Positions 1 through 5,525 of a stretch of DNA of 5,609 nt are shown piece after piece (position 1 is the first letter of the stretch; each line of letters starts with the position of its first letter). The translations under genes were made by a program, and so were the position numbers. The DNA comes from AC-32 sp046726435 (GTDB taxonomy: Bacteria > Actinomycetota > Thermoleophilia > Gaiellales > Gaiellaceae): positions 1-5,609 of the forward strand of contig JBKPAM010000126.1 in assembly GCA_046726435.1 (NCBI GenBank), in the 5' to 3' direction. Below the pieces are notes generated by a model that worked only from the letters and a program-made list of their open reading frames with translations, was not told where the DNA came from and ran no database searches.

Positions 1-743
1 GCGATTGCCGACCCTTCGCGGACTGCCTTCTCCGCCAATCGCATCTTCTCGTGAAGAACCTCGATGTCCCGACGAGACAGGACCGGGGCACCGTGCGCTT
101 CGACGTAGAGGTCGGCGTCGAATCCCAGAATCGTCCCGTACAGCGGGAACGCCAACTCGGCGGTCAGCGCGCCTGCCGGTGAGTCGTACAGGCAGTCGCC
201 GAGAAAGAGCACGCGGTCAGGCTCGACGTACATGACACTCGAGTCGGAGCTGTGGTCGCCGCCGACGTGTCGGACGCAGACAGCCACCCCGCCGAGCTCG
301 AAGTCGAGCGCATCTTGGAAGACGATGTCGGCTGGAGCAAGGGCGACCGTTCGCGGCGAGGGCATCTCTTGCTTGACGTTCTCGGCGTGTTGCGCTGAAG
401 CCTGGCCTGTGGCGACGAGCCGATCGAGCCCTTCGTCGCTCCAGTCCCTTGCCGCCAGCTCGATCAGCTGCTCGGCGGTGAATGCCTGGGCGATTACCAG
501 CCCGCCCAGCTCGGCCCCGCCGAAAACGTGATCCCAGTGGGCATGGGTGTAGACCACCGCGCACGGTAGCGCTGCGCACTCTGCCAGCAGTGACTCCAGG
601 AACGCCCGCGTGTGAGCCTTCGACGAGCCAGCGTCCAGCATGAGTGTGCGCCGATCGCCGACCACCGCGCACACTGACGGCCGGTCCGGGGGGCCCGGCG
701 GCATCCAGTAGACGTGCTCGCTGATCCTGGTCAGTACGCCCAT
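1..743 (-). CDS. MBL-fold metallo-hydrolase (C-terminus beyond window)
   Basis: Reading the minus strand from the ATG at 743-741 gives 247 codons open to the window edge. The protein has the zinc-binding signature of the metallo-beta-lactamase fold: THAHWDH, with H67, H69, D71 and H72 as the HxHxDH motif, a third metal-ligand candidate H164 in GGDHSSDSSV, the bridging Asp D183 in LFLGDC, and a late His H217 in EAHG. The N-terminal strands (VCAVVGDRRTLMLDAG) are also typical of the fold. Known family members hydrolyse thioesters, lactones, lactams or phosphoesters; the substrate here cannot be read from sequence. No signal peptide is visible, so it is probably cytoplasmic. The ATG at 743 is preceded by an in-frame TGA four codons upstream, which fixes the start; the ribosome binding site is weak. 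It is divergent from the RTX-like gene. The ending is missing only because of the window boundary. Confidence 0.93.
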   Translation of the reverse strand, partial: MGVLTRISEHVYWMPPGPPDRPSVCAVVGDRRTLMLDAGSSKAHTRAFLESLLAECAALPCAVVYTHAHWDHVFGGAELGGLVIAQAFTAEQLIELAARDWSDEGLDRLVATGQASAQHAENVKQEMPSPRTVALAPADIVFQDALDFELGGVAVCVRHVGGDHSSDSSVMYVEPDRVLFLGDCLYDSPAGALTAELAFPLYGTILGFDADLYVEAHGAPVLSRRDIEVLHEKMRLAEKAVREGSAI

Positions 744-1020
744 GGCCCGGGTTCATGGTAAGCCGGGCATCTGCGGTGGGCTGCGACCCGTTGCGGGAAG
801 TCCCTCCCTCCACGTAGGAGATCCTCGCGTTCAGGCTCACCCCCGAGCCGGCGTCGCGTGCGGCTCTGAGCCCGTCCACAGGACGAGTGTCTGCGCCGCC
901 GGGACAGGCCGCAAAAAGACAGGGGGGTCGCCACGGTGCGAACCCGCGTCCGCCGCCCCCACCATCGCAAGACAAGCCCCCAGAGCCGCCCCGCGGCTCG
1001 CTCGAAAGGAGACGTACGAG
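744..1020. other. Divergent intergenic region with presumed promoters
   Basis: These 277 bases separate the divergent MBL gene and RTX-like gene and should carry the promoters of both. I see no convincing gene: open frames crossing it have no plausible start signal or recognisable protein. A 6-bp inverted repeat (GCCCGG at 745-750, CCGGGC at 763-768, 12-base loop) lies immediately upstream of the MBL start and could be an operator, but it is short for GC-rich DNA. No clear -35/-10 pair stands out. The plus-strand open frame can be extended back to 742, but the conserved protein and signal peptide begin at 1021. Confidence 0.5.
1005..1011 (+). promoter_or_regulatory. Strong ribosome binding site of the RTX-like gene
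   Basis: AAAGGAG lies 9 bases before the ATG at 1021. It is close to the ideal anti-Shine-Dalgarno match and decides the start: the longer frame from 742 would add 93 low-complexity residues ahead of a clean signal peptide. Confidence 0.85.
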
Positions 1021-2094
1021 ATGAAGAAGGTCATTCGACGCAAGGAATCGCGCGCCGTCCGGCTGACCGTTTCGGCGGTGGCCGTGGCCGCGGTCATTGC
1101 CGGCGCAACCGGGATCCTGGCGGGACAGGGAAATGCCGCGCCCCCCAACAAGGCCGACGGCCCGAGCAAGAACGCCGGGCCTGAGCACGCGAAGCTCGAG
1201 CACGGCCTGCTGAAGGTCAAGGGGACAAGGGCGAGCGACGCGATCGCGCTTCGCCTGAAGGTCGGCGATCCCGGCACGCTCCAGGTCGACTTTGGTGACA
1301 ACGGCTCGGCCGACTTCAGCTTCGCGCGCAACAAGGTCGCGAAGATCGCCGTTGACGCCCGTGCCGGTAACGACCGCGTGCGGATCGACGACGGCAACGG
1401 CGCCTTCACCGACACCATCCCGACGACGATCGACGGTGGAGCCGGAAACGACACGATCGCCGGTGGCAAGGGCAGCGAGCTCCTGCTCGGCGGCGACGGC
1501 AGCGACTCGATCGACGGCAACGGTGGCAACGACCTGGCGCTGCTGGGCGCAGGCGACGACACCTTCGTCTGGGATCCGGGCGACGGCAACGACACGATCG
1601 AAGGCCAGGACGGCGTCGACAGGATGCTCTTCAACGGCGCCAACGTCCCCGAGCGCGTCGCGCTGTCCGCGAACGGAAACCACCTCAGGTTCTTCCGTAC
1701 GCAGGGCAACGTCACGATGGACACCGCCGGCGTCGAGCGGGTCGACTTCAACGCTCTCGGCGGCGCCGACCTCGTCACCGTCAACGACCTGAGCGGCACC
1801 GACGTCGGCAGCCTGAACGTCGACCTCGCCGGCACGCTCGGCGGCGCCACGGGCGAGGGCCAGCCCGACCGCGTCGTCCTCAACGCCACCAACAACGACG
1901 ACACGATCAAGGTCAGCGGGGACGCGAAGGAAGTGACTGCGAAGGGTCTTGCCCCCTTGGTCGCGATCTTCCATCCGGAGTTCGCAAACGACCGGCTCGA
2001 GATCAACACCCTCGCCGGCACGGACACGGTCGACTCCAGCGGCCTGGCCGCCGGTGCGATCCAGCTCTTCGTGGACGGCGTGCTCGTCCCGTAG
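1021..2094 (+). CDS. Exported RTX-like calcium-binding repeat protein
   Basis: A 357-residue protein. Residues 1-40 form a Sec signal peptide: a basic start (MKKVIRRK), a hydrophobic Ala/Val stretch at about 15-34, and a likely cleavage after NAA (38-40). A polar linker follows. Residues about 114-200 carry degenerate hemolysin-type (RTX) nonapeptide repeats, Gly/Asp-rich GGxGxDxx units such as GGAGNDTIAGG (139-149), GGDGSDSIDG (157-166), GNGGNDLALLGAGDDTF and GDGNDTIEGQDGVD. These normally fold as a Ca2+-binding parallel beta roll. The remaining ~155 residues look beta-rich with Asp/Asn loops and weaker echoes (GGADLVTVND, AGTDTVDSS), so the roll may continue in eroded form. No catalytic motif, LPXTG anchor or transmembrane segment is visible. 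Classic RTX toxins leave by type I secretion without a signal peptide; this one appears Sec-exported, as is common for actinobacterial repeat proteins. The role (adhesion, surface coat, Ca binding) is unknown. It has its own RBS and is followed by a hairpin, so it is probably monocistronic. Confidence 0.9.
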   Translation: MKKVIRRKESRAVRLTVSAVAVAAVIAGATGILAGQGNAAPPNKADGPSKNAGPEHAKLEHGLLKVKGTRASDAIALRLKVGDPGTLQVDFGDNGSADFSFARNKVAKIAVDARAGNDRVRIDDGNGAFTDTIPTTIDGGAGNDTIAGGKGSELLLGGDGSDSIDGNGGNDLALLGAGDDTFVWDPGDGNDTIEGQDGVDRMLFNGANVPERVALSANGNHLRFFRTQGNVTMDTAGVERVDFNALGGADLVTVNDLSGTDVGSLNVDLAGTLGGATGEGQPDRVVLNATNNDDTIKVSGDAKEVTAKGLAPLVAIFHPEFANDRLEINTLAGTDTVDSSGLAAGAIQLFVDGVLVP

Positions 2095-2109
2095 AGGAAT
2101 CTCACGAAA

Positions 2110-2137
2110 GGCGGGGCCTCCATTCTGAGGCCCCGCC
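2110..2137 (+). terminator. Perfect 11-bp hairpin after the RTX-like gene
   Basis: GGCGGGGCCTC (2110-2120) pairs perfectly with GAGGCCCCGCC (2127-2137) across a 6-base loop (CATTCT), starting 16 bases after the stop codon. There is no following T-run, as is common for terminators in GC-rich actinobacteria. It lies between the RTX-like gene and the lipoprotein gene and probably ends or attenuates transcription of the former. Confidence 0.82.
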
Positions 2138-2157
2138 GACCCGTATCCAATCCCACT

Positions 2158-2163
2158 GAGAGG
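2158..2163 (+). promoter_or_regulatory. Ribosome binding site of the lipoprotein gene
   Basis: GAGAGG (followed by AA) sits 7 bases before the ATG at 2171, supporting that start. Only 33 bases separate the upstream hairpin from this gene, so any promoter of its own would have to overlap the hairpin or lie very close to it. Confidence 0.7.
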
Positions 2164-2170
2164 AACTCCC

Positions 2171-2704
2171 ATGAAACGCAAGATCACAATCTTCATCGCC
2201 GTCGCAGCCCCCTTGGCGGCCGTGCTGATCGCCGCCGGCTGCGGCAGCTCCGCAGGCGGCTCGGGGGGCTCGTCCTATTCAGTAGCCCCCTACGGCTCGG
2301 CTTCCGCGGCGAGCGCAAGCGTCCGAAGTGCAACCGGTGCGACCAAAGTCGGCGTCGCGAGCTCGCGGTTGGGCCGCATCGTCGTCGACAACAAGGGCCG
2401 CACGCTCTACCTGTTCGAGAAGGACAAGAACCGCCGCAGCGCCTGTTACGGAACGTGCGCGACCTACTGGCCGCCGCTGCTCACCCACGGCAAGCCCGTC
2501 GCTCGTCTCGGCGCGAAGCAGTCGCTGCTCGGAACGACCCGCCGTGCGAACGGGAGCAAGCAGGTCACCTACGGCGGCCATCCGCTCTACCGGTTCAGCC
2601 TGGACACGAAGCCGGGCCAGACCACGGGCGAGGGCCTGAACGACTTCGGCGGCGGCTGGGACGTGGTCTCGCCGGCGGGCAAGAAGATCGAGTCCGGTGG
2701 CTGA
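2171..2704 (+). CDS. COG4315-type lipoprotein with two secreted repeats
   Basis: A 177-residue lipoprotein. A basic N-terminus (MKRK) and hydrophobic segment (5-22) lead to a lipobox ending in AAGC, so C24 should be lipidated and the protein anchored on the outer face of the membrane. A Gly/Ser/Ala-rich flexible linker (25-58) follows. The rest matches the secreted-repeat lipoprotein family (COG4315, Pfam Lipoprotein_15) in two units: about 67-109, with IVVDNKGRTLYLFEKD and the cysteine pair C92/C96 before WPPL (100-103), and about 119-173, with VTYGGHPLYRFSLDTKPGQT, GEGLNDFGGGWDVVSPAGK. In the family each unit follows the pattern LxxxxGxxLYxF...W. Biochemical function is not established. The cysteine pair could form a disulfide outside the cell; that is inference. 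It overlaps the next gene by 8 bases, which suggests co-translation. Confidence 0.92.
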   Translation: MKRKITIFIAVAAPLAAVLIAAGCGSSAGGSGGSSYSVAPYGSASAASASVRSATGATKVGVASSRLGRIVVDNKGRTLYLFEKDKNRRSACYGTCATYWPPLLTHGKPVARLGAKQSLLGTTRRANGSKQVTYGGHPLYRFSLDTKPGQTTGEGLNDFGGGWDVVSPAGKKIESGG

Positions 2705-2942
2705 CCGGGCCGGCAGACTGACGCCTGGCGTACGCACGAGCGTGCAAACCCGGGAACTGGCCCAGCGGCAAAGCGGCGCGGACGAGGTGCTGCTCCTGTG
2801 GCACCCCGACAGCGACGGAGTTGAGCTTGCCGTCCGCAACCTGACCACCGGCGCCGGCTGTCAGATCGAAGTCGCGCCGGCCGATGCGATCGACGCCTTC
2901 TACCACCCCTTCGCCTATGCGATTCGGGTGCGAAAGCCATGA
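2697..2942 (+). CDS. Small FYHPFA-motif protein, function unknown
   Basis: An 81-residue frame from GTG 2697, overlapping the lipoprotein stop by 8 bases. The core runs from DEVLLLWHPDSDGVELAV through a short variable stretch to DAIDAFYHPFAYA, close to the C-terminus. A second, damaged copy with the same FYHPFA end occurs at 4745-4930, which argues that this is a real gene: the 24 bases at 2892-2915 match 4850-4873 at 22 positions and in the same protein frame. No signal peptide or membrane segment; probably a small cytoplasmic alpha/beta protein. The start is uncertain: the first ~15 residues look unlike the rest, and GTG at 2742 (giving 66 residues) is an alternative, though neither has a clear RBS, so translation may depend on coupling. 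I recall similar short actinobacterial hypotheticals with this ending but cannot name a function. Confidence 0.78.
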   Translation: MADRAGRLTPGVRTSVQTRELAQRQSGADEVLLLWHPDSDGVELAVRNLTTGAGCQIEVAPADAIDAFYHPFAYAIRVRKP

Positions 2943-3154
2943 GCGCGCAGACCGCGGAGAGGCGACGATCGACGATGGCTAGCGTCGAGTGCCTACAGGA
3001 AGCACTCCTCGTGCTCGTCGCGGCGCGACAGGCGTTGCACGTGCACAAGGCGAGCCGGGACGAGCTCGAGTCGAACAGGCTCGAGCTCGTCGGCCGGCAA
3101 CAGCAGCTCTCCCATGCGCTGATCGACCGTTACCTTCTCCATGCCGGTAGGTAA
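2939..3154 (+). CDS. Small helical protein, unknown function
   Basis: A 71-residue protein whose ATG overlaps the preceding TGA as ATGA (4 bases), the classic sign of translational coupling. Composition is helical, with Leu/Ala/Glu/Arg and heptad-like spacing: an amphipathic helix at about 16-36 (CLQEALLVLVAARQALHV) and a second at about 40-68 (DELESNRLELVGRQQQLSHALIDRYL). This could form a helical hairpin or coiled coil, perhaps as a dimer. M13 (2975) is an alternative start. No signal peptide and no metal or nucleotide motif. Co-location with the FYHPFA protein and lipoprotein suggests one transcript, but a shared job is only inference. Confidence 0.68.
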   Translation: MSAQTAERRRSTMASVECLQEALLVLVAARQALHVHKASRDELESNRLELVGRQQQLSHALIDRYLLHAGR

Positions 3155-3235
3155 AGCGATTCGACACCTGAAGAGCCGAGTCAACGCTCGTGTCGGTCTC
3201 GCACGCGAGCCGGACGATCTCAAACCACAAGCAAC

Positions 3236-3245
3236 AAAGGGGTGA
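3236..3245 (+). promoter_or_regulatory. Ribosome binding site deciding the GTG start at 3249
   Basis: AAAGGGGTGA lies just before the GTG at 3249 (core AAGGGG 3237-3242, 6-base spacer). It supports the GTG start over the in-frame ATG at 3282, which is 11 codons later and lacks such a site. Confidence 0.6.
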
Positions 3246-3248
3246 CGT

Positions 3249-4748
3249 GTGGGAATCCGCGATGACCCGGTATCGAGGCCGATGCAGCAGGCGGCCGGGC
3301 GCGTTCTGCTCACCGGGGCGACCGGCTACGTCGGCGGGCGGCTGCTACGGAAGCTCGAGGAGTCGGGGCGACCGGTGCGTTGCCTGGCGCGGAGACCCGA
3401 GGCGCTGTCGGGACGGACGGCCGAGCAAACGGAGATCGTTCACGGAGACGTCCTCGAGCCCGAGTCTCTGCCCGAGGCCTTCGCGGGCGTGACGGCTGCC
3501 TACTACCTCGTTCATTCGATGGCCGCGTCGGGACCCTTCGCGGACGCCGATCGGCGTGGCGCGGAAAACTTCGCAGCCGCCGCACGCACGAGCGGCGTGG
3601 GCAGGATCGTCTACCTGGGCGGCCTCGGCGCGGAGCACGATGTCTCCACCCACCTCGAGAGCCGTCACGAGGTTGGGCGGATCCTGCGCGAGTCGGGCGT
3701 CCCGACGATCGAGTTTCGCGCGTCCATCGTCATCGGCTCGGGAAGCGTCTCCTTCGAGATCGTGCGCTCGCTCGTCGACCGCTCGCCCCTCCTGCTGATC
3801 CCGCGCTGGGTCGTCTCACGCACGCAGCCGCTCGCCATCGAAGACGTCCTCGCCTACCTGCTTGCCGCTCTCGACCTCGAGTTCGAGCAGAGCAGGCTCT
3901 TCGAGATCGGCGGTCCCGACCGCGTCACCTACGCCGACCTCATGCGAGAGTACGCGCGTCAGGTTGGTCTGCGGCGCGCCGTGATCCGCGTCCCTCTCGC
4001 GACACCGCGCATCTCCGGGCTCTGGTTGAGCGTCGTGACGCCGGTGTATGCGAGCATCGGCCGGGAACTCATCGAGACTCTGCGCAACGACACCCTCGTT
4101 GGCGACGGAGCGGCTCGCGGCGCGTTTCCGATCCGCCCGCGTGGCTTCCGCCAGGCGATCGAGCGCGCGCTCGCGAACGAGGACAGGGAGTTCGCCGAGA
4201 CCCGCTGGTCGGACGCGCTATCGGCACATCCAGGGCGAAACTGGGGCGGCGTGAGGCTCGGCCAGCGGGCCGTTGCCTCGCGCAGAATCAGAGTCGCGGC
4301 CTCGCCGGAGCAGACGTTCGCGCCGATCCAGCGGATCGGCGGCGAGACGGGCTGGTACTACGCAAACGGCTTCTGGCGGTTGCGCGGCCTCCTGGATCAG
4401 GTCGTCGGCGGCGTCGGTCTTCGCCGCGGCCGCCGGGATCCCGTGCGGCTGGCGGTAGGAGACACGCTCGACTTCTGGCGGGTGGAGGCCTTCGAACAGG
4501 ATCGGCTCCTGCGGCTCTCGGCCGAGATGAAGTCCCCGGGGCGGATCTGGCTGCAGTTCGAGGTCGACGGCGACGAAGCCGGCGCGACACTGTGCCAGAC
4601 AGCGATCTTCGATCCCCACGGGCTGGTAGGACTCGCGTACTGGTACGCGCTCTACCCGGTTCACTACCTGATCTTCGAGGGGATGCTGCGAAGGATCGGA
4701 CAGGCTGCGATCGCGAGCGGAAGAAGCTCGGTCCCGGACGCCGCATGA
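3249..4748 (+). CDS. YbjT-like NAD(P)-binding protein with DUF2867
   Basis: A 499-residue protein of two domains. Residues about 18-300 form an atypical short-chain dehydrogenase (NmrA/COG0702-like) Rossmann domain: the dinucleotide loop TGATGYVGG (G23, G26, G29) after a hydrophobic strand, an acidic HGDV (65-68) after the third strand, AYYLVHSM (84-91), and RIVYLGGLG. The canonical YxxxK catalytic pair of classical SDRs is not seen; the equivalent region reads LESRHEVGRIL, so it may bind NAD(P)H without classical dehydrogenase chemistry. Residues about 340-490 are a DUF2867-type domain related to the SRPBCC fold (SRRIRVAASPEQTFAPIQ, GWYYANGFWRLRGLLD, and near the end GLVGLAYWYALYPVHYLIFEGM cut here only by description). 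E. coli YbjT has the same architecture and about the same length. The hydrophobic C-terminal part may bind a lipid-like ligand or the membrane; substrate unknown. The stop overlaps the next start as ATGA. Confidence 0.92.
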   Translation: MGIRDDPVSRPMQQAAGRVLLTGATGYVGGRLLRKLEESGRPVRCLARRPEALSGRTAEQTEIVHGDVLEPESLPEAFAGVTAAYYLVHSMAASGPFADADRRGAENFAAAARTSGVGRIVYLGGLGAEHDVSTHLESRHEVGRILRESGVPTIEFRASIVIGSGSVSFEIVRSLVDRSPLLLIPRWVVSRTQPLAIEDVLAYLLAALDLEFEQSRLFEIGGPDRVTYADLMREYARQVGLRRAVIRVPLATPRISGLWLSVVTPVYASIGRELIETLRNDTLVGDGAARGAFPIRPRGFRQAIERALANEDREFAETRWSDALSAHPGRNWGGVRLGQRAVASRRIRVAASPEQTFAPIQRIGGETGWYYANGFWRLRGLLDQVVGGVGLRRGRRDPVRLAVGDTLDFWRVEAFEQDRLLRLSAEMKSPGRIWLQFEVDGDEAGATLCQTAIFDPHGLVGLAYWYALYPVHYLIFEGMLRRIGQAAIASGRSSVPDAA

Positions 4749-4930
4749 GATCGGCGAGGACTGTGCTACGACGACAGCAACAGCGTCGAGGTCTGGCAGC
4801 GGACATCCGACGAAGCACTCGCCTTCGCCGTCCCACGCGAGCCCACGCTGACGTCTTCTACCACCCGTTCGCCCACTTCCCGACAGCCTTCGGCGACACG
4901 CCACTGAGGTTCGAACGGGGGAACCGATGA
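4745..4930 (+). pseudogene. Second FYHPFA small gene, read in two frames
   Basis: The ATG at 4745 overlaps the upstream stop as ATGA and its frame stays open for 61 codons to TGA 4928-4930. In that frame the end is family-like (HADVFYHPFAHF), but the middle is Arg/Gln-rich nonsense. The family-like middle is instead in the next frame, from about 4761: CYDDSNSVEVWQRTSDEAL then AFAVPREP, which aligns with the DSDGVELAV region of the protein at 2697-2942. A coherent protein therefore needs one shift of frame near 4762-4770 and an opposite shift near 4838-4846, where a CCC run would need one more C. This could be a pseudogene, a gene with compensating indels that yields an altered middle, or two sequencing errors. 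No family-like frame has its own start in the middle section. The next gene starts at an ATGA overlap with this stop, so the arrangement was once an intact operon. Confidence 0.62.
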
Positions 4931-5153
4931 GCGTCCGGGTGGGGGGTCTCTCTTCGAGGCCCATCTCACCACGAGCGACCTCACCCGCTCGGTCGCCTTC
5001 TACCGGACCCGGCGAGGCAATGCTCGGTCTCTGGTCGCGCGGCTCAGCACCCATCGGACTCTCGCTCCACGTCGCCTTCAGAGCGACACTCGACGATGTC
5101 CTGCATGCGTGCGATCGGCTGCGACAGTTGGCCGTCACGCCACTCTCCTTCTA
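4927..5153 (+). pseudogene. VOC/glyoxalase-family gene remnant
   Basis: The ATG at 4927 overlaps the preceding stop as ATGA. After about seven codons (MSVRVGG) the VOC-like N-terminus continues in another frame from 4950: LFEAHLTTSDLTRSVAFYRT, the usual first beta strand and helix of vicinal-oxygen-chelate proteins. One more G in the six-G run at 4941-4946 would join the two frames. From about 5002 the original ATG frame is again VOC-like: GPGEAMLGLWSRGSAP, then LSLHVAFRATLDDVL and LRQLAVTPLSF. Between FYR and GPGEAM the roughly 20 residues expected in related proteins are missing, so an internal deletion has removed a segment and shifted the frame. The C-terminal half, with the later metal-ligand strands (the usual YFRDPDGH region), is absent because the frame passes into transposase sequence. 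It is unlikely to work as an enzyme, although a 128-residue chimera (4927-5313) remains open. Confidence 0.75.
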
Positions 5154-5313
5154 CACCAACCACTACAACGGGCACCGGCCGCACCGCGCGCTCCAACTTG
5201 TCCCGCCAGATGGCGGCGACGCCATCCCTGTCAACCATACCCGCGGCGCGTTAGCCGTACGCCGGCTGGACCTGCTCGGCGGACTGATCCACGAGTACCG
5301 ACAAGCAGCCTGA
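5154..5313 (+). mobile_element. 3' remnant of an IS integrase-type transposase
   Basis: About 52 codons in frame with the VOC remnant encode NHYNGHRPHRALQLVPPDGG and, at the end, LDLLGGLIHEYRQAA before TGA 5311-5313. HYNxHRPHRAL is the hallmark of the C-terminal end of DDE integrase-core transposases (rve type) of the IS3 and IS481 families, lying after the catalytic Glu. The Asp-Asp-Glu catalytic core, the DNA-binding domain and the left end of the element are all missing, so it cannot transpose. I cannot separate IS3 from IS481 on this fragment. The left boundary is placed where VOC-like sequence stops (about 5150-5158). The right inverted repeat was not identified. Confidence 0.82.
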
Positions 5314-5521
5314 TCGCGTTCTTGGCGCACCGCGGCGCCGCGCAGAACGGCCACACTCAAGCGCTTGCGGGCGTCAGACCGTTATGTGTAGCCAAGATCG
5401 CGCTGCGACTCCGGCGCGGTCCGTTCGCCGCCGAGCCGCGGCAGCGCCCGCGACGGATGTCCGGCGACCGGCAAGCAGCGCCTGAGACGAGGGCTGCTGG
5501 CGCCAGCACTTCACCCCTGGC
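5314..5521. other. Gene-free spacer with palindromes
   Basis: About 208 bases between the transposase remnant and the end of the converging minus-strand gene. No frame gives a recognisable protein. Visible structure: a perfect 12-base palindrome CGCGGCGCCGCG (5331-5342); an imperfect inverted repeat CGCGTTCTTGG (5315-5325) against CCAAGATCGCG (5392-5402), 10 of 11 matching; and a 14-base palindrome at 5495-5508. The first part may be the IS right-hand end. Confidence 0.45.
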
Positions 5522-5525
5522 TCAG
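5482..5525 (-). terminator. Possible hairpin ending the minus-strand SHOCT gene
   Basis: A perfect 14-base palindrome TGCTGGCGCCAGCA (5495-5508) sits 14 bases past the minus-strand stop. It is bracketed by CTGAG (5482-5486) and CTCAG (5521-5525), which can pair to extend the stem with bulges. With no T-run and a very small effective loop in the core, a terminator role is tentative. Confidence 0.33.

Noticed and set aside
791..820. Promoter-like pair TTGCGG and TAGGAG with an 18-base spacer
   Set aside because: The -10 element lacks the final T and the match is no better than chance in this composition; the 5' leader would also be about 200 bases.
1429..1640. Local DNA repeats inside the RTX-like gene
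   Set aside because: Recurring GGCGACGGCAACGAC-like units simply encode the Gly/Asp RTX repeats and are not an independent DNA repeat or CRISPR array.
837..2156. 439-codon minus-strand open frame
   Set aside because: Antisense shadow of the RTX-like gene, with Ser/Pro/Leu-rich low-complexity translation and no start signal.
217..2196. 659-codon open frame on the minus strand
   Set aside because: It crosses the MBL gene in a wrong frame, the intergenic region, and the antisense of the RTX-like gene. The translation has no coherent family signal and is Arg/Val-rich; long antisense frames are expected opposite GC-rich genes with repeated Gly/Asp codons.
2993..3313. 106-codon minus-strand open frame opposite the 71-residue protein
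   Set aside because: No RBS or motif; the plus-strand frame has an ATGA-coupled start and helical protein character.
3380..4930. 516-codon plus-strand open frame overlapping the YbjT-like gene
   Set aside because: An Arg-rich out-of-frame shadow up to 4744; only the last 61 codons, from the ATG at 4745, contain meaningful sequence and are reported separately.
4218..5138. 306-codon minus-strand open frame
   Set aside because: Antisense to the YbjT-like C-terminus and the decayed genes; no motif, and the sense strand explains the sequence.
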